Assembly (NCBI GenBank): GCA_001599975.1
Contig: BCIO01000005.1
Location: 2,838,508-2,902,507 of the forward strand
Source of the DNA: Cystobasidiopsis lactophilus
Taxonomy: Eukaryota; Basidiomycota; Agaricostilbomycetes; Agaricostilbales; Chionosphaeraceae
Reading direction: 5' to 3'
DNA: 64,000 bases
Shown here: positions 55,209-64,000 of the stretch, one piece after another
Position numbering within the stretch: position 1 is the stretch's first letter
Layout: each line of letters opens with the position of its first letter
Position numbers and translations under genes: made by a program
Notes under the pieces: generated by a model
What the model saw: only the letters and a program-made list of their open reading frames with translations
Told to the model about the DNA's origin: nothing
The model's database searches: none

Positions 55209-55669
55209 AGAGGCAACGAAACGACGAGCATTGCATGGAAGCCGCATCAGCAGCTCCAGTCCCAAGGCTTCGAAGGCGCTGGCGGCAGTAGTCTCTCTGG
55301 GGGGTGGTTCTGTGCGGCTTCCTCAGCGCTGCGCTTTTATAGAAGCACGGGAGGCGGGTAGTGCGGAGCTCTCGAAAAGGCCGCCCTTCAAGGAGGGTTC
55401 ATTTGCACTCGAGCAGCCACTCAGAAGAGCTTCAGCGTGTACTTTGGATGGAATTTACGCAACGTCAGCCTTAAAGTCTGACCTTGGCACGCTGGTAGCA
55501 CCACGAGACGTAGCCGCCGTGATGGTCTCAAAATCAGTGGCTCCGACTCCGAGCTCGGGCCAGAACAGTCATGGAACTTGGCGGCCGCTTCAACTTGGAC
55601 CGAGCCCGTGTTGACTGTTGACCAGTCATCGATCCGACAACATAGAGACCGCTGGGACCGAGCTGGGCG
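55209..55669. other. Unassigned 461 bp between SKI8 and DPH7
   Basis: Holds an open frame (55150-55614, 154 codons, plus strand) that could be an extension of SKI8 if 55152-55197 is spliced out, but its sequence (RISSSSPKASKALAAVVSLG) shows no WD repeat. Otherwise it is the DPH7 promoter region. Confidence 0.4.
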
Positions 55670-56906
55670 ATGAAATCGACGGTGACCTTGGACGAAACAA
55701 GCAGCGAGTACTGCGCCTGCTCCGCTGAATTCCACCCTACGCTTCCTTTGCTGGCCGTGGGCACTTACGAAGTCGTCAAAGATGAAAGTGACCCCAACAA
55801 CGAAAACCCGCCAATCACGAGGCTAGGGCGTTGCATCTTCTATGACACGACGAACAACAATCTGTGCGTCGTTTCGATTCGGTGCTGCAGCCTCAGAGCT
55901 AAATCATATGGGGGCAAACAGTCGGAAGGCGTTTGAAATGGATATGGCAGCCATCTTAGACATGGACTGGGCGGGTGACAAGCTGGCCATCGCGACTTCC
56001 GCAGGCCAAGTGCATCTCTACGACTGGGAAGCGAGCACCGTAGGCCCGACTGCCTTTACAAAGTGTTCTGATGCTTCATATCATCTCTCTCTCTTCTTAG
56101 AACAGCGCAACAAGCAAAACGATTCCCCTGCAGTGTGCCGGGCCAGATGTGCTCTGCTTGTCCTTGGAGTGGTCAACACGGCAAGACCTCGTTGTCTCGC
56201 TCTCTGACGGCACCATCAGTCTGCGCAGAGGTCAAGAACTGTCCCAGATCAGCCGTTGGCGTGCCCACGACTTTGAGGCTTGGATTGCCGCCTTCGACAA
56301 TTGGAGCCCATCCACAATTTGGAGCGGTCCGTCGGGCTGCCATCTAGTGCCCGGCCAGAAACTGACTCGCTGAATTCCAGGTGGCGACGACTGCGTCTTG
56401 AAGCGGTGGGATGAGCGCGCCGGACTCGGCACACCGGCCACCACCAACAAGCGTTTCGAAGGTGGCGTAACATCCATAGAGTCCAGCCCTTTCAGAGAAC
56501 ATCTGCTGGCCGTGGGAAGGTGAGCTGTGGTGCCTTCTGGCTTGCCCAGCTCTTCATCCAATATCCGGACTGTCTTTGATCCTGGGGTTGCAGCTACGAC
56601 TCTAAGATCCGGCTCTTTGACACCAGACGACCGGCAACCCCAATACTAAGCCAGGACGTGGGCGGTGGAGTGTGGCGTACTAAATGGCACCCCTCAGACC
56701 CACAACAGTTGGCCCTTGCCTGCATGCATGACGGCTTTAAAGTTTTGCAGTTGACGCATGGCGCAGATACGGCGACCGCGGTCGACTATCCTCATCAAAA
56801 GACCCTAGCGTACGGGGTGACTTGGGCAAGCGAGGGAGACATGTTGGCAAGCTGCAGTTTCTATGATCGCCTAGTGCATCTGTGGCAACTACGCCCAGAA
56901 GGCTGA
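55670..56906 (+). CDS. DPH7: DPH7/WDR85-like diphthine methylesterase
   Basis: WD40 enzyme of the diphthamide pathway that removes the methyl ester from methylated diphthine on eEF2. Start MKSTVTLDETSSEYCACSAE then FHPTLPLLAVGTYEVVKDE. Blades: FEMDMAAILDMDWAGDKLAI, VHLYDWEAST, CLSLEWSTRQDLVVSLSDGT, GGDDCVLKRWDERAGL, SSPFREHLLAVGSYDSKIRL, FDTRRPATPIL, the hallmark GGGVWRTKWHPSDPQQLALA and the end CSFYDRLVHLWQLRPEG. The GGGVWRxKWHP and SFYDxxVHLW blocks are diagnostic of DPH7/RRT2. Introns at about 55864-55921 and 56040-56100. The start could be earlier, but this Met is in frame and the local sequence matches the family. Convergent with SEC31, 41 bp between stops. Confidence 0.92.
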
Positions 56907-56947
56907 GCCGCCACGGCCCTTTTCTTTACTGTAATCATCGTATGCCA

Positions 56948-59900
56948 TCAAGCGACCCGCGCAATGATCTTTACGGCAGGCATCCACGCAGTCAAGTTGT
57001 CGCCAGGGGGACCGGACGTCAGGAGGCGTAAATGGAGGTCGAGGGCAAGGTCAGGGTTGTGAGCTTCGACGGCTGGGAGCACGGGCACCTCTGAGCTTTC
57101 GTCGCTGGCTTCGCTAATTGAACCAAAATTGCATACCTTGCACAAGCTCGTGCAGCGACGCAATGGTGGATTTGGACAGCGTTTCGCAGTTAAGAGCGTC
57201 AAACAGCACGTTAAGACGTCGTTCGGTGTCGTCGACCATCTTCTTTTGTTGTGGCTGCGCATCTAGAGGATTAGCGATAGAGCTGAATGGAGCAGGTAGA
57301 GGGGGACCGAACAGGAGTGTTTTGTCGTATGACTTGCACACGTTGGTGCAAGACCTCGTAAATGATGCGGTTCTCGTCAGGAATGTGCGACCGGTCACCG
57401 GCAGCTGATACACCGCCAGTCAGTGGGGTCGGCGATGCAGCTGCGAGAGCCAAAGTGACTCACGGTATTTGGGCTTGGCCGGTTCCGGTTTGGGAGTCGG
57501 TTTGGGGGCAGGAGCCGATTGTTGCGGCGCTCCAGGACCAAACCGCCCGGGCGGGCCGTTCATTGCCTGGGGAGGACCTGCTGAGCGTGCTGCAGGGCCC
57601 TGGCCGCTTGTAGCAGGGTCATAGGGCGAAGCTGCACCGGGAGGCGGCGCGTATTGTCCCGGCGCGGCATGTGGCCCGTTCGGGGCATATCCGCCGCCGG
57701 CTGGCCCATACTGAGACTGTGCTGGCGAAGGGGGTGGGGGCACAAAGTTTGAGGTGCCCGAAGTGCTGCCCGCTCGCCCGGGAGCCGGAGGTGGCGGCGA
57801 CATGGCGGACCGCATCGAAGGCGGCGGCGGCATATTGTGACCGGCCGGCGATGCCGTAGCGCCTCTGCTGGGTGGCGGTGCTACACCAAACTGGCCGCCA
57901 GCAGGTACAGGGGGGACAGGCGCGTTGGGAAATGGCGAAGTGAGGGCGCTGCGGTTGGCGGCTGCAGATGCAGTCCGCTTTGGAGGCGGAAGGCTCGGGG
58001 CGTCGTTCCAGCCTTGATCTGTGCGCTTGGGGGGAGGTGGGTTTGAAGACGGAGGCGGCGGGAACTGGCCATTCGGCGCCTCTTGGCCCAGCACGACCGG
58101 CGCTTGCGGAACAAAGGACGGATTGGGTGGCGGCACGCCATAAGGGTTCGGTTGCTGCACACTTCGCGAAAGGGGCGGCTGTGGAGGTGCTGGCGGAGCA
58201 TAAGGCATCGACTGGCTTGCAGCGGGAGCATATGGCTGGGCTGGTTGCGAAAAGTTGCTGCTCGGCGTTGCGGCCGCGTAGGGGCCTGCTTGAGGCGGAA
58301 GTGCGTACGGGTTGGCGGCTGCGGGTGCAGATGCGAAGCCGGTTTGGCCGCCTGGCGGGACAAATGCTCCAGCCGTGGGTGGCCCATAGGTGCCCGGCTG
58401 GACAGCCGGCTGCGCTGGCTGGCTGGAAGCATAAGGCGCGTAGGCAGGTGCTTTGATGGGCTGAGCCGAGTTCGGGAGAGCTCCTCGGGCTTTGGGCTTC
58501 TGCGCCTTGGAGGTCGCCTGCTGCAGCCTTTCCTTGACAAAGCTGGCTCGCGAGGTGGTGCCGCCATAGTCGGTCGGAATTTTGGAAGCGTAGCGCAGAG
58601 CCAGCGTGACCAAGCCTTGGGCGGCAAGAAGCTCAGCGTACTCGCTGTACCTGTCGTAAAGGGACGCCAGCTTGTAAGTCCGAGCGCCCGACTGCGCAAC
58701 GGCAGCAGAGTTGGTCGGTTGAGATAAGTCGGCGTCTGCGTAGTTTGTAGCGCTTTGGAAGATGGCGACCTTTTCGATGAAGCCCTGCAAGGCGCTGGCG
58801 TGGGCCGAGTAGGGCGGGGATTGGTCGGCGGCTTCCTCCTCCCGCATCTCCTCAGACCAGATGCCCACCACCTTTTCCAGCTTTCCAGCTGCTAAGTAGC
58901 AGAGCACGGCGTTCTTGCGCAGGTCGAGGGTGGACATGGCCTGCTCCGCCCTTTTGGTCATGGTCGATTGGAATTCGAGGCGCTGTCCCAGTTGCTCAAC
59001 CAGGCTGGCAAACTCCTCTTTCTTGGCGAAGGTGCACAGGACCACAAAGATCTCTTGCCACTCGGAGATGTCGGCGTTCTGGACGATGTCGGACAAGTCG
59101 TCGGACACGATGGACTGAAAAAGGCGCAGGTAGGGCAGGTGGCGAGTTTGGCGCTCAAAATAAGCCTTTTGCGTCTGGGCCAGGAGCTCTGGGCCGCCGC
59201 GCACCGCCAGAAGCAGGGCATCTGCGAAGCGGTCCGCCGACATGCACAGCGAGACGGCGCTGGCGAAGTCGCCCAAGATCAGGGCGCGTGTGATCAGGCG
59301 ATCTGCATCCGACTCATCGGAAGGGTAGATCTTGAACGTATTGCCCTTAAGTTGATCAGCCGAGGCGATGGACGAGGGCCGAGAGCCAATGGTGGCCGCA
59401 ACGGAGGATTGCTCCTCTGGCTTGAACAGATGGTCTGGCAGGGCGGCAGGGCGTCCGTGAGAAATGGAGTTGTAGAAGTCAGCCGCTGCCTGGTTGGGGT
59501 TATTGGCAGCGTTGACGCCGTCGTCCAGGTTGGTGTCACCCCACAAGCTCGGCTCCGTGGTCTCGGACTCCGTGCTCGCCCCTAGCTTGGTGCTGTCAGA
59601 GACGTTGCTGACGCTGGCTTCGGATGGCGCAACACGAGATGAGGCCGCCGCAGCTTCCCCTTCGCTCGAGGCCGAGAGCCCGTCGACCGGTGTGTCGGCA
59701 AATGTGACCAATGGCTCGCGAGCGACCGAGCCATCCTCGGAACCCGCTGCCAGCCTCCCGTCACTTGAGGATCGAGTCAAACGGGCGCGCTCCTTGAAGG
59801 TGCGAATAGCCTCGTCGACCTTCGACTTGACCTCGTCTTTCGAAAAGCCGAGCAGGGAGACGAGCTCATCTCTTGTGTCGGCATGGAAGAGAGTGGCAAG

Positions 59901-61731
59901 CAAATGCCACGAAGAAAGATCCGCCTTTGCCCCGTCCAAGGTGTTCTGGCCACTAGACAGCTGCTGGGCGCGTTCGTCGGCAAAGGCTTGCAGCGCTTTA
60001 GCGTCGGCCGCGGTTTCCAGCTTCAGCGCGCGCTCGACAACGTTGGCCTCGCTGACGACTTGGTGAATCTTGACACCGAAGTGGCTGGGCGCGGCCGCTT
60101 TGTTCAAAGAGACGAGCTTGCCGCCAAAGCCAAACACGGCTGAGACTGGGCGCTTCAGCCACTTTGGCGCCTGTGAGAGGGTGACGGCAGGGTAGCTCTG
60201 GACATTGAGGTTGCCCTGCTCGAAGATATCGGCCCCACTGGGCTGCTCGGCCTGCAGCTCCGACTGAGAGCGAGTGGACTGCAACGGGTGAATGTCGATC
60301 TTTCCGTCGAACGACGAGACAGCCACGAGATCTGGCAACGATGGAGACCAGTTGCACTCGAAAGCCCAGTTGGTGCTCCGCGACAGCTGTGACGCGCTGA
60401 GCAAAACTCATTGCCCACACGTTGCAAGACTCAGCTCACCTCGCCGACCATCTTGCCCGAGTTGGGATTCCAGCAGATGCTGCGCGAGTCTTTGCCGCAG
60501 CTGATCAAGAGATCGGAGTCGGTTTGGCACCAGTCCATGCTGAGGATGCCCTTCTCGTGGCCGGACAAGATCTGCAAGCACCCAGGTAAGACCTCGGTGT
60601 CCGGCAAAACAGAGGTGAAGACACGGACCTTTTCAGGGGCCCGAGGGTTTCTCAGATCCCAGACCATCACAACGGGGCTCATGTCGTCCTCAGACGCCGT
60701 CGCGATCTTGGTCGGCTGTGGACAAACGCTTGAAGGTCAGAGCAACTCTCGCCAACAACGAATGCGCCTCACGTTGTCGGGATGCCAGGCCACGCTGCTG
60801 ATGCCTCGCCGTCCGCCTTGCTGTGGGCCCATCCATTGCTGATTGGGCATCGCGTTCATGCCGGGCTGGCCAGCGGCGCTGGCGGCGTTGAGGGCGACGA
60901 CCTCCCGCTTGCCTTTGAGATCCCACACAACGGTGTAGCCGGAGGAGGACGAGGTGGCCAAGATGTGGGACACTTGGCGGTTCCAGGCGAGGGACGTGAT
61001 GTCCTCAAGGTTGCGCGAACGGGTGCCGGGCGAATAGGGCTTCTGGGGCGTGTTAAGGTCCCACACCCAGATCTGCTGGACGAACGTGATGAGCAATTGA
61101 TAATCACCTTCCGAGTCGAGGGCCTGCCTCTCCATTGGTGGCGCCAGTGGCTAAGACGTGGCTTTGTGCCACGTTGAAGTCCAATCCTCGGACTGGGCCG
61201 TTGTGCTGCTGGTTTTTCCATACCAAGGCGCTGAATGAGCGCGCATGAGCGACTGGGCGCCCTCCATGCACACGCAGAAGACCAGGACGTACCTCTCGCC
61301 CGCTCCCTCGACAATCTTGGCCGGGTCCCAAATTCCGAGCTCCCCGTTCTCCATGCCGGCCGCCAAGACACCCATCGGGTGCTCTGATGTCTTAGTGTAG
61401 CTCCAAGCAAGTCGGTTGAACCTGCCGAAGCGCCCGTGGTTAACTGGTGCCGCCATCACAAGCCGGGCAAGTCGCGCTCGCACGGCCTGCCTGGGCAGCT
61501 GCAAAGCCCTCACCTGGTTGTGCACGTCACGCTACCAATGACTTGAGCTTCAGTTGAGAGCGCTTCGGCCGCGGTGTTCTTTCCAAAGGGGTCCCAGACC
61601 TCGAGCTTGGACTCGTTGGAGAAGGATTCGTCCAAAGCGCCCGCGACAGTACCGGTCGCGAGCAGAGGCCGCCCAGCCCCTTGGGGCGACCATGAGAAGG
61701 TAGCCGAACGAGACAGGCTCGCTTTGACCAT
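56948..61731 (-). CDS. SEC31: COPII outer coat protein SEC31
   Basis: Forms the outer cage of ER-to-Golgi COPII vesicles with Sec13. Start [20 protein letters not shown] at 61731, typical of Sec31. The N-terminal WD40 propeller follows: [117 protein letters not shown]. Next is the ancestral coatomer element domain ([60 protein letters not shown]). A long Pro/Gln/Gly-rich region (about residues 1000-1300; [15 protein letters not shown] onward) binds Sec23 and is encoded mostly in one exon, 60404-57420. The C-terminal helical domain includes [40 protein letters not shown] and the end [10 protein letters not shown]. All parts are present. Confidence 0.95.
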
Positions 61732-62012
61732 CGTTTCGTTGTTCAGGCGAGAGGACCGCTCCCGCTGTTCGCTGCAAGGCTTTACGACAGCCGACTCATG
61801 GGCTTCATTCTCGCTCGAGACAGCTATTCCGCAGTTTCAATTCTATCAAAGTACAGCGAGCAGCTCAAAATCGCCACCTTGGGCTCTGCCTCTTGGTCAG
61901 CGGTCGAGCCAATGAGGACCGAGGTTCCCATCGCTGGCGAGGCCCTGAGTGGCGTGTGCGTTGGTGGCTTTATAGCGCCTCACAAAGGGTCGATGCAAGG
62001 ACGCGAGATGAG

Positions 62013-62048
62013 CCTTCTCAATACCCGCGGTGCGAGGTATTGAGAAGG
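62013..62048. repeat. 13-bp perfect inverted repeat (hairpin)
   Basis: CCTTCTCAATACC, a 10-nt GC-rich loop (CGCGGTGCGA), then the exact complement. It lies 282 bp upstream of the SEC31 start. It would form a stable stem in DNA or RNA. Confidence 0.9.
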
Positions 62049-62787
62049 AGTTGAACGAGGGGCTGAAGAGGGCCGACCACCTGTACTGAGTGTGTTGGAG
62101 ACCGAGCAATAGCGGTCCGACCTGGTCTTGCACCCACACAGGCAATACGCAGAATGGTTCGACAGAAGTTGGGCTTGATGTGGAGCAGTGGACTCGAATG
62201 GCGTCCCTGGGCAAATGCCAAAAGCTGATTCGCTTTCGACCTGTTTCACCTTTCCTGAGACAAATCGTCTTCGGTCTTGCTCAGCTTTAAGTATTGGGGC
62301 ATCTTTTAATGTTCACGCACCTACTCACAAGCATCCCCTTGCAAGTCCTGCCAGCACTCCGACGGGGTCGAAGGTGTGTTCTGACTTTGCGCGTCTCGCT
62401 ACCCAGCAGAAGCTCTGCGCTGAGGCAAAGAAGTAGGAAGTGTGTGACACCACCGGGATTGAGGCCGATCGGTGACGCGAGTGCCCAGATGAATTGCTGG
62501 CCGACGCCACCGCTCGTCGAACTAGGAGACAGTCAATGTGTGCGCATCCATTTAGCGCGACGTATAAGTCCTCTCCCTGTAAAGTTCTGGGGCATTTTTG
62601 CGCTCCTCCTGTTTCGATTTGGTCCCTGTTGTAGCTCAGGAGGTCATCGAAAGAAGGCCGACCAATCTTGCGTGGAACGGCGGCTTGCTCCTCGTCTTCT
62701 CGGTCGGGACTGTCTGCTACAATTTGCCTCGCCACTGCGGACACTTGAGCAACTAGGAAAAGAGCTTTGGATCAGCTTGGAGACCAC

Positions 62788-62857
62788 GTACTTACCCAAA
62801 ATTCACCCCGGTTTCCCGCGTGACAAGCGGGTGTACTAACCACTATACGACCAAAGA
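62788..62857 (-). pseudogene. Decayed tRNA-Asp (GTC)-like sequence
   Basis: Minus strand. The D-arm and anticodon half look like tRNA-Asp: CGTATAGTGGTTAGTAC, then the stem CCCGC/GCGGG around a TTGTCAC loop with anticodon GTC (62824-62822). The variable region leads to ACCGGGG, but the T-arm that follows (GTGAATTTTGGG) lacks the TTCRANNC loop and a pairing 3' strand, and the expected acceptor complement to TCTTTGG is absent. A TTTT within the T-arm would also stop Pol III. It therefore appears to be a tRNA whose 3' third is lost or replaced. Confidence 0.65.
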
Positions 62858-63714
62858 TAGGCATCCTTGGTGTCCTCAACCGCTGTGCGACTGAAGCCAT
62901 CGATGTTGACGTGCCTCTGTGCTGGCCTCTCATCACCTTTGCAAATGGGAAAAAAAAAAAAAAAATTTACTTTTCGAGCTTGATCTGCCGCGCTAAGAGT
63001 CCTGTCTGTTTGCCACAGCGGGCCTTGAGTTAGCCAATAGTATCTACTAGAAATTGACACGCAGAGGTTACAGCTTTCTGAACGGGCGTGATTGGCCATG
63101 GTCAGCCCGTGGTGGCGACCCAGTTCTTCACAGCGGCACATCGTCCGCTGGGTGGTGGACGACAGACGTGGAGGGTGTGGCCTCTTCTGCTGACACCATC
63201 ATACTCGCCCCCAAAGTGGAGCCAGGGCCCAGAGGCCGATTGCGTCGAGCCCCCGTCTTACAAGTCACCACGCATGCCGGACCAGAAGGGACGCCGATCA
63301 AGTCCTGCGCTCTCTTCCCTCAGCCTGAGACCCGGCGTCACCTACATTGGAAGATGCCTTTGCCATGCTGACCTGAGCGGGGAGCTCGCCCAAGGCAAGA
63401 CGTCGACCAGCAGGCCCCGGCGGCCCCCAGCGCGGTCGCTCCTTGTTGAGGGGTTTCACATTTGCGCAACAGTGTTGATCTCCACCATTCCATTATTCGT
63501 AAGCCGTAAGTTGTATCGCGGGCCAGAAGTCCCAGACCCCAGACCTTGAAGTTGCTTCGGAGTCGGCTTTTCTTTCATCTTCGACCGACTCGTCAACCGC
63601 TCTGCCTACGGACAGCATGAGTGGATGAGAACGCACAGTCTGATTCTGCAGTCGGCATTCCTCTTGTCCCTCCGCTGCAAGTTCAACGTCCGCCTCCTGC
63701 ACCGAAGCAGCAAG

Positions 63715-64000
63715 ATGGCCGAGCAAGTCGGCAGCTACCGGCGCACGCTGGGGCCCATCGACCTCAACGCCATATACAACAAGCAAGCAGCAGCAGACGA
63801 CAGCAAGCGAAAGACGCTGACCCAGTGGCAGTCAGAGAGTTCTGGTCTGCGAGTGTGTTTGGTGGATTCCGCGTCCCCCTTGGTCCAGTTGTATGCAGTG
63901 GTGGCCACGGAAATTTTCAACGGTGTGTTTGCTGTCCTTTCCATGACACACTGCTGCAGGGCTCTTGGACTGAACCGAGTCGAGCAGATTCGGGCATTCG
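63715..64000 (+). CDS. M16C-type zinc metalloprotease (5' end only)
   Basis: Partial gene running off the window. Start MAEQVGSYRRTLGPIDLNAI, with a polar head, then WQSESSGLRVCLVDSASPLV and QLYAVVATEIFN, which fit the start of the insulinase-like family of yeast YOL098C and fission yeast relatives (LVD..GPLV..FVVATE). The exon ends at 63922; a 65-nt intron ends CGAGCAG at 63987, and the next exon opens with Asp-Ser-Gly-Ile, the residues that precede the zinc motif HxxEH in this family. The zinc site itself lies beyond the window. Inferred from the opening only, so the family call is moderately sure. Confidence 0.65.
   Translation, partial: MAEQVGSYRRTLGPIDLNAIYNKQAAADDSKRKTLTQWQSESSGLRVCLVDSASPLVQLYAVVATEIFNGVFAVLSMTHCCRALGLNRVEQIRAF

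Larger units (their letters stand above)
61732..63714. other. Gene-poor 2-kb interval (hairpin, poly-A run, decayed tRNA)
   Basis: Between SEC31 (minus) and the M16C gene (plus). Contains the inverted repeat at 62013-62048, a run of 16 A at 62950-62965, and the tRNA-Asp-like sequence at 62788-62857. Open frames such as 62325-62744 (minus) and 63088-63549 (plus) show no domain. Much longer than most spacers in the window. Confidence 0.5.

Noticed and set aside
62590-62660. Second tRNA-like element (TGTAGCTCAGGAGG)
   Set aside because: Only the D-arm-like string is present; no anticodon or T-arm could be folded.
62950-62965. A16 run as a retroposon poly-A tail
   Set aside because: No target-site duplication or element body was found next to it; a simple homopolymer is enough.

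Overview
The window is a compact, intron-rich fungal chromosome segment, almost certainly from a basidiomycete. It carries about 31 protein genes in 64 kb on both strands. Most introns are 50-70 nt with GTGAGT/GTGCGT-type donors, the DNA is GC-rich, and there are two CAP10/GT90 glycosyltransferases, a family expanded in basidiomycetes (capsule and wall xylosyl transfer). Subphylum cannot be fixed by eye; a yeast-forming Pucciniomycotina or Ustilaginomycotina is a guess. A 585-N assembly gap sits inside one gene. I saw no retroelement, virus-like element, DNA transposon or CRISPR array.

Layout. 1-4.1 kb: divergent histone H3/H4 pair with a perfect 22-bp palindrome between them, then a secreted Cys-rich protein built from exon-sized repeats and broken by the gap. 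4.4-11.7 kb: SQT1 and RSA4 (both 60S ribosome assembly) tail to tail, with RSA4 divergent from the exportin CSE1 across only 65 bp. 11.9-21.8 kb: a BTB (T1-type) protein followed by metabolic and redox enzymes: L-fuconate dehydratase, OXNAD1-like oxidoreductase, 2-oxoglutarate dioxygenase, FSP1/AIF-like flavoprotein and a phytanoyl-CoA-dioxygenase-like protein. 22.4-28.0 kb: two convergent GT90 genes. 28.2-31.9 kb: SEC61-beta, a LENG1-like splicing-associated protein and a short-chain dehydrogenase. 32.3-37.4 kb: a YOR1/MRP-type ABC transporter. 37.6-45.9 kb: AMSH deubiquitinase, U1A/U2B''-like protein, SNF7, RPB12 and SNU66. 46.6-56.9 kb: SWI1 (ARID), an orphan membrane protein, NUFIP/RSA1, a bZIP factor, SKI8 and DPH7. 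56.9-64 kb: SEC31, a 2-kb stretch with a hairpin and a decayed tRNA-Asp, and the start of an M16C metalloprotease.

Most genes are housekeeping. AMSH and SNF7 both act in ESCRT sorting; SQT1, RSA4 and NUFIP in ribosome or snoRNP assembly; SNU66, U1A/U2B'' and LENG1 in splicing; SEC61-beta and SEC31 in secretion. Five genes are WD40 proteins. Several features were only visible by assembling exons by hand: SEC61-beta (95 aa, six exons, first coding exon just ATG), the LENG1 start codon split by a GC-AG intron, and a 2-nt microexon in RPB12. These exon models are inferences from splice-site signals, reading phase and family conservation, and need transcript data. The most unusual content is this gene-architecture oddity and the exon-repeat secreted protein; I found no convincing multi-gene novel system.
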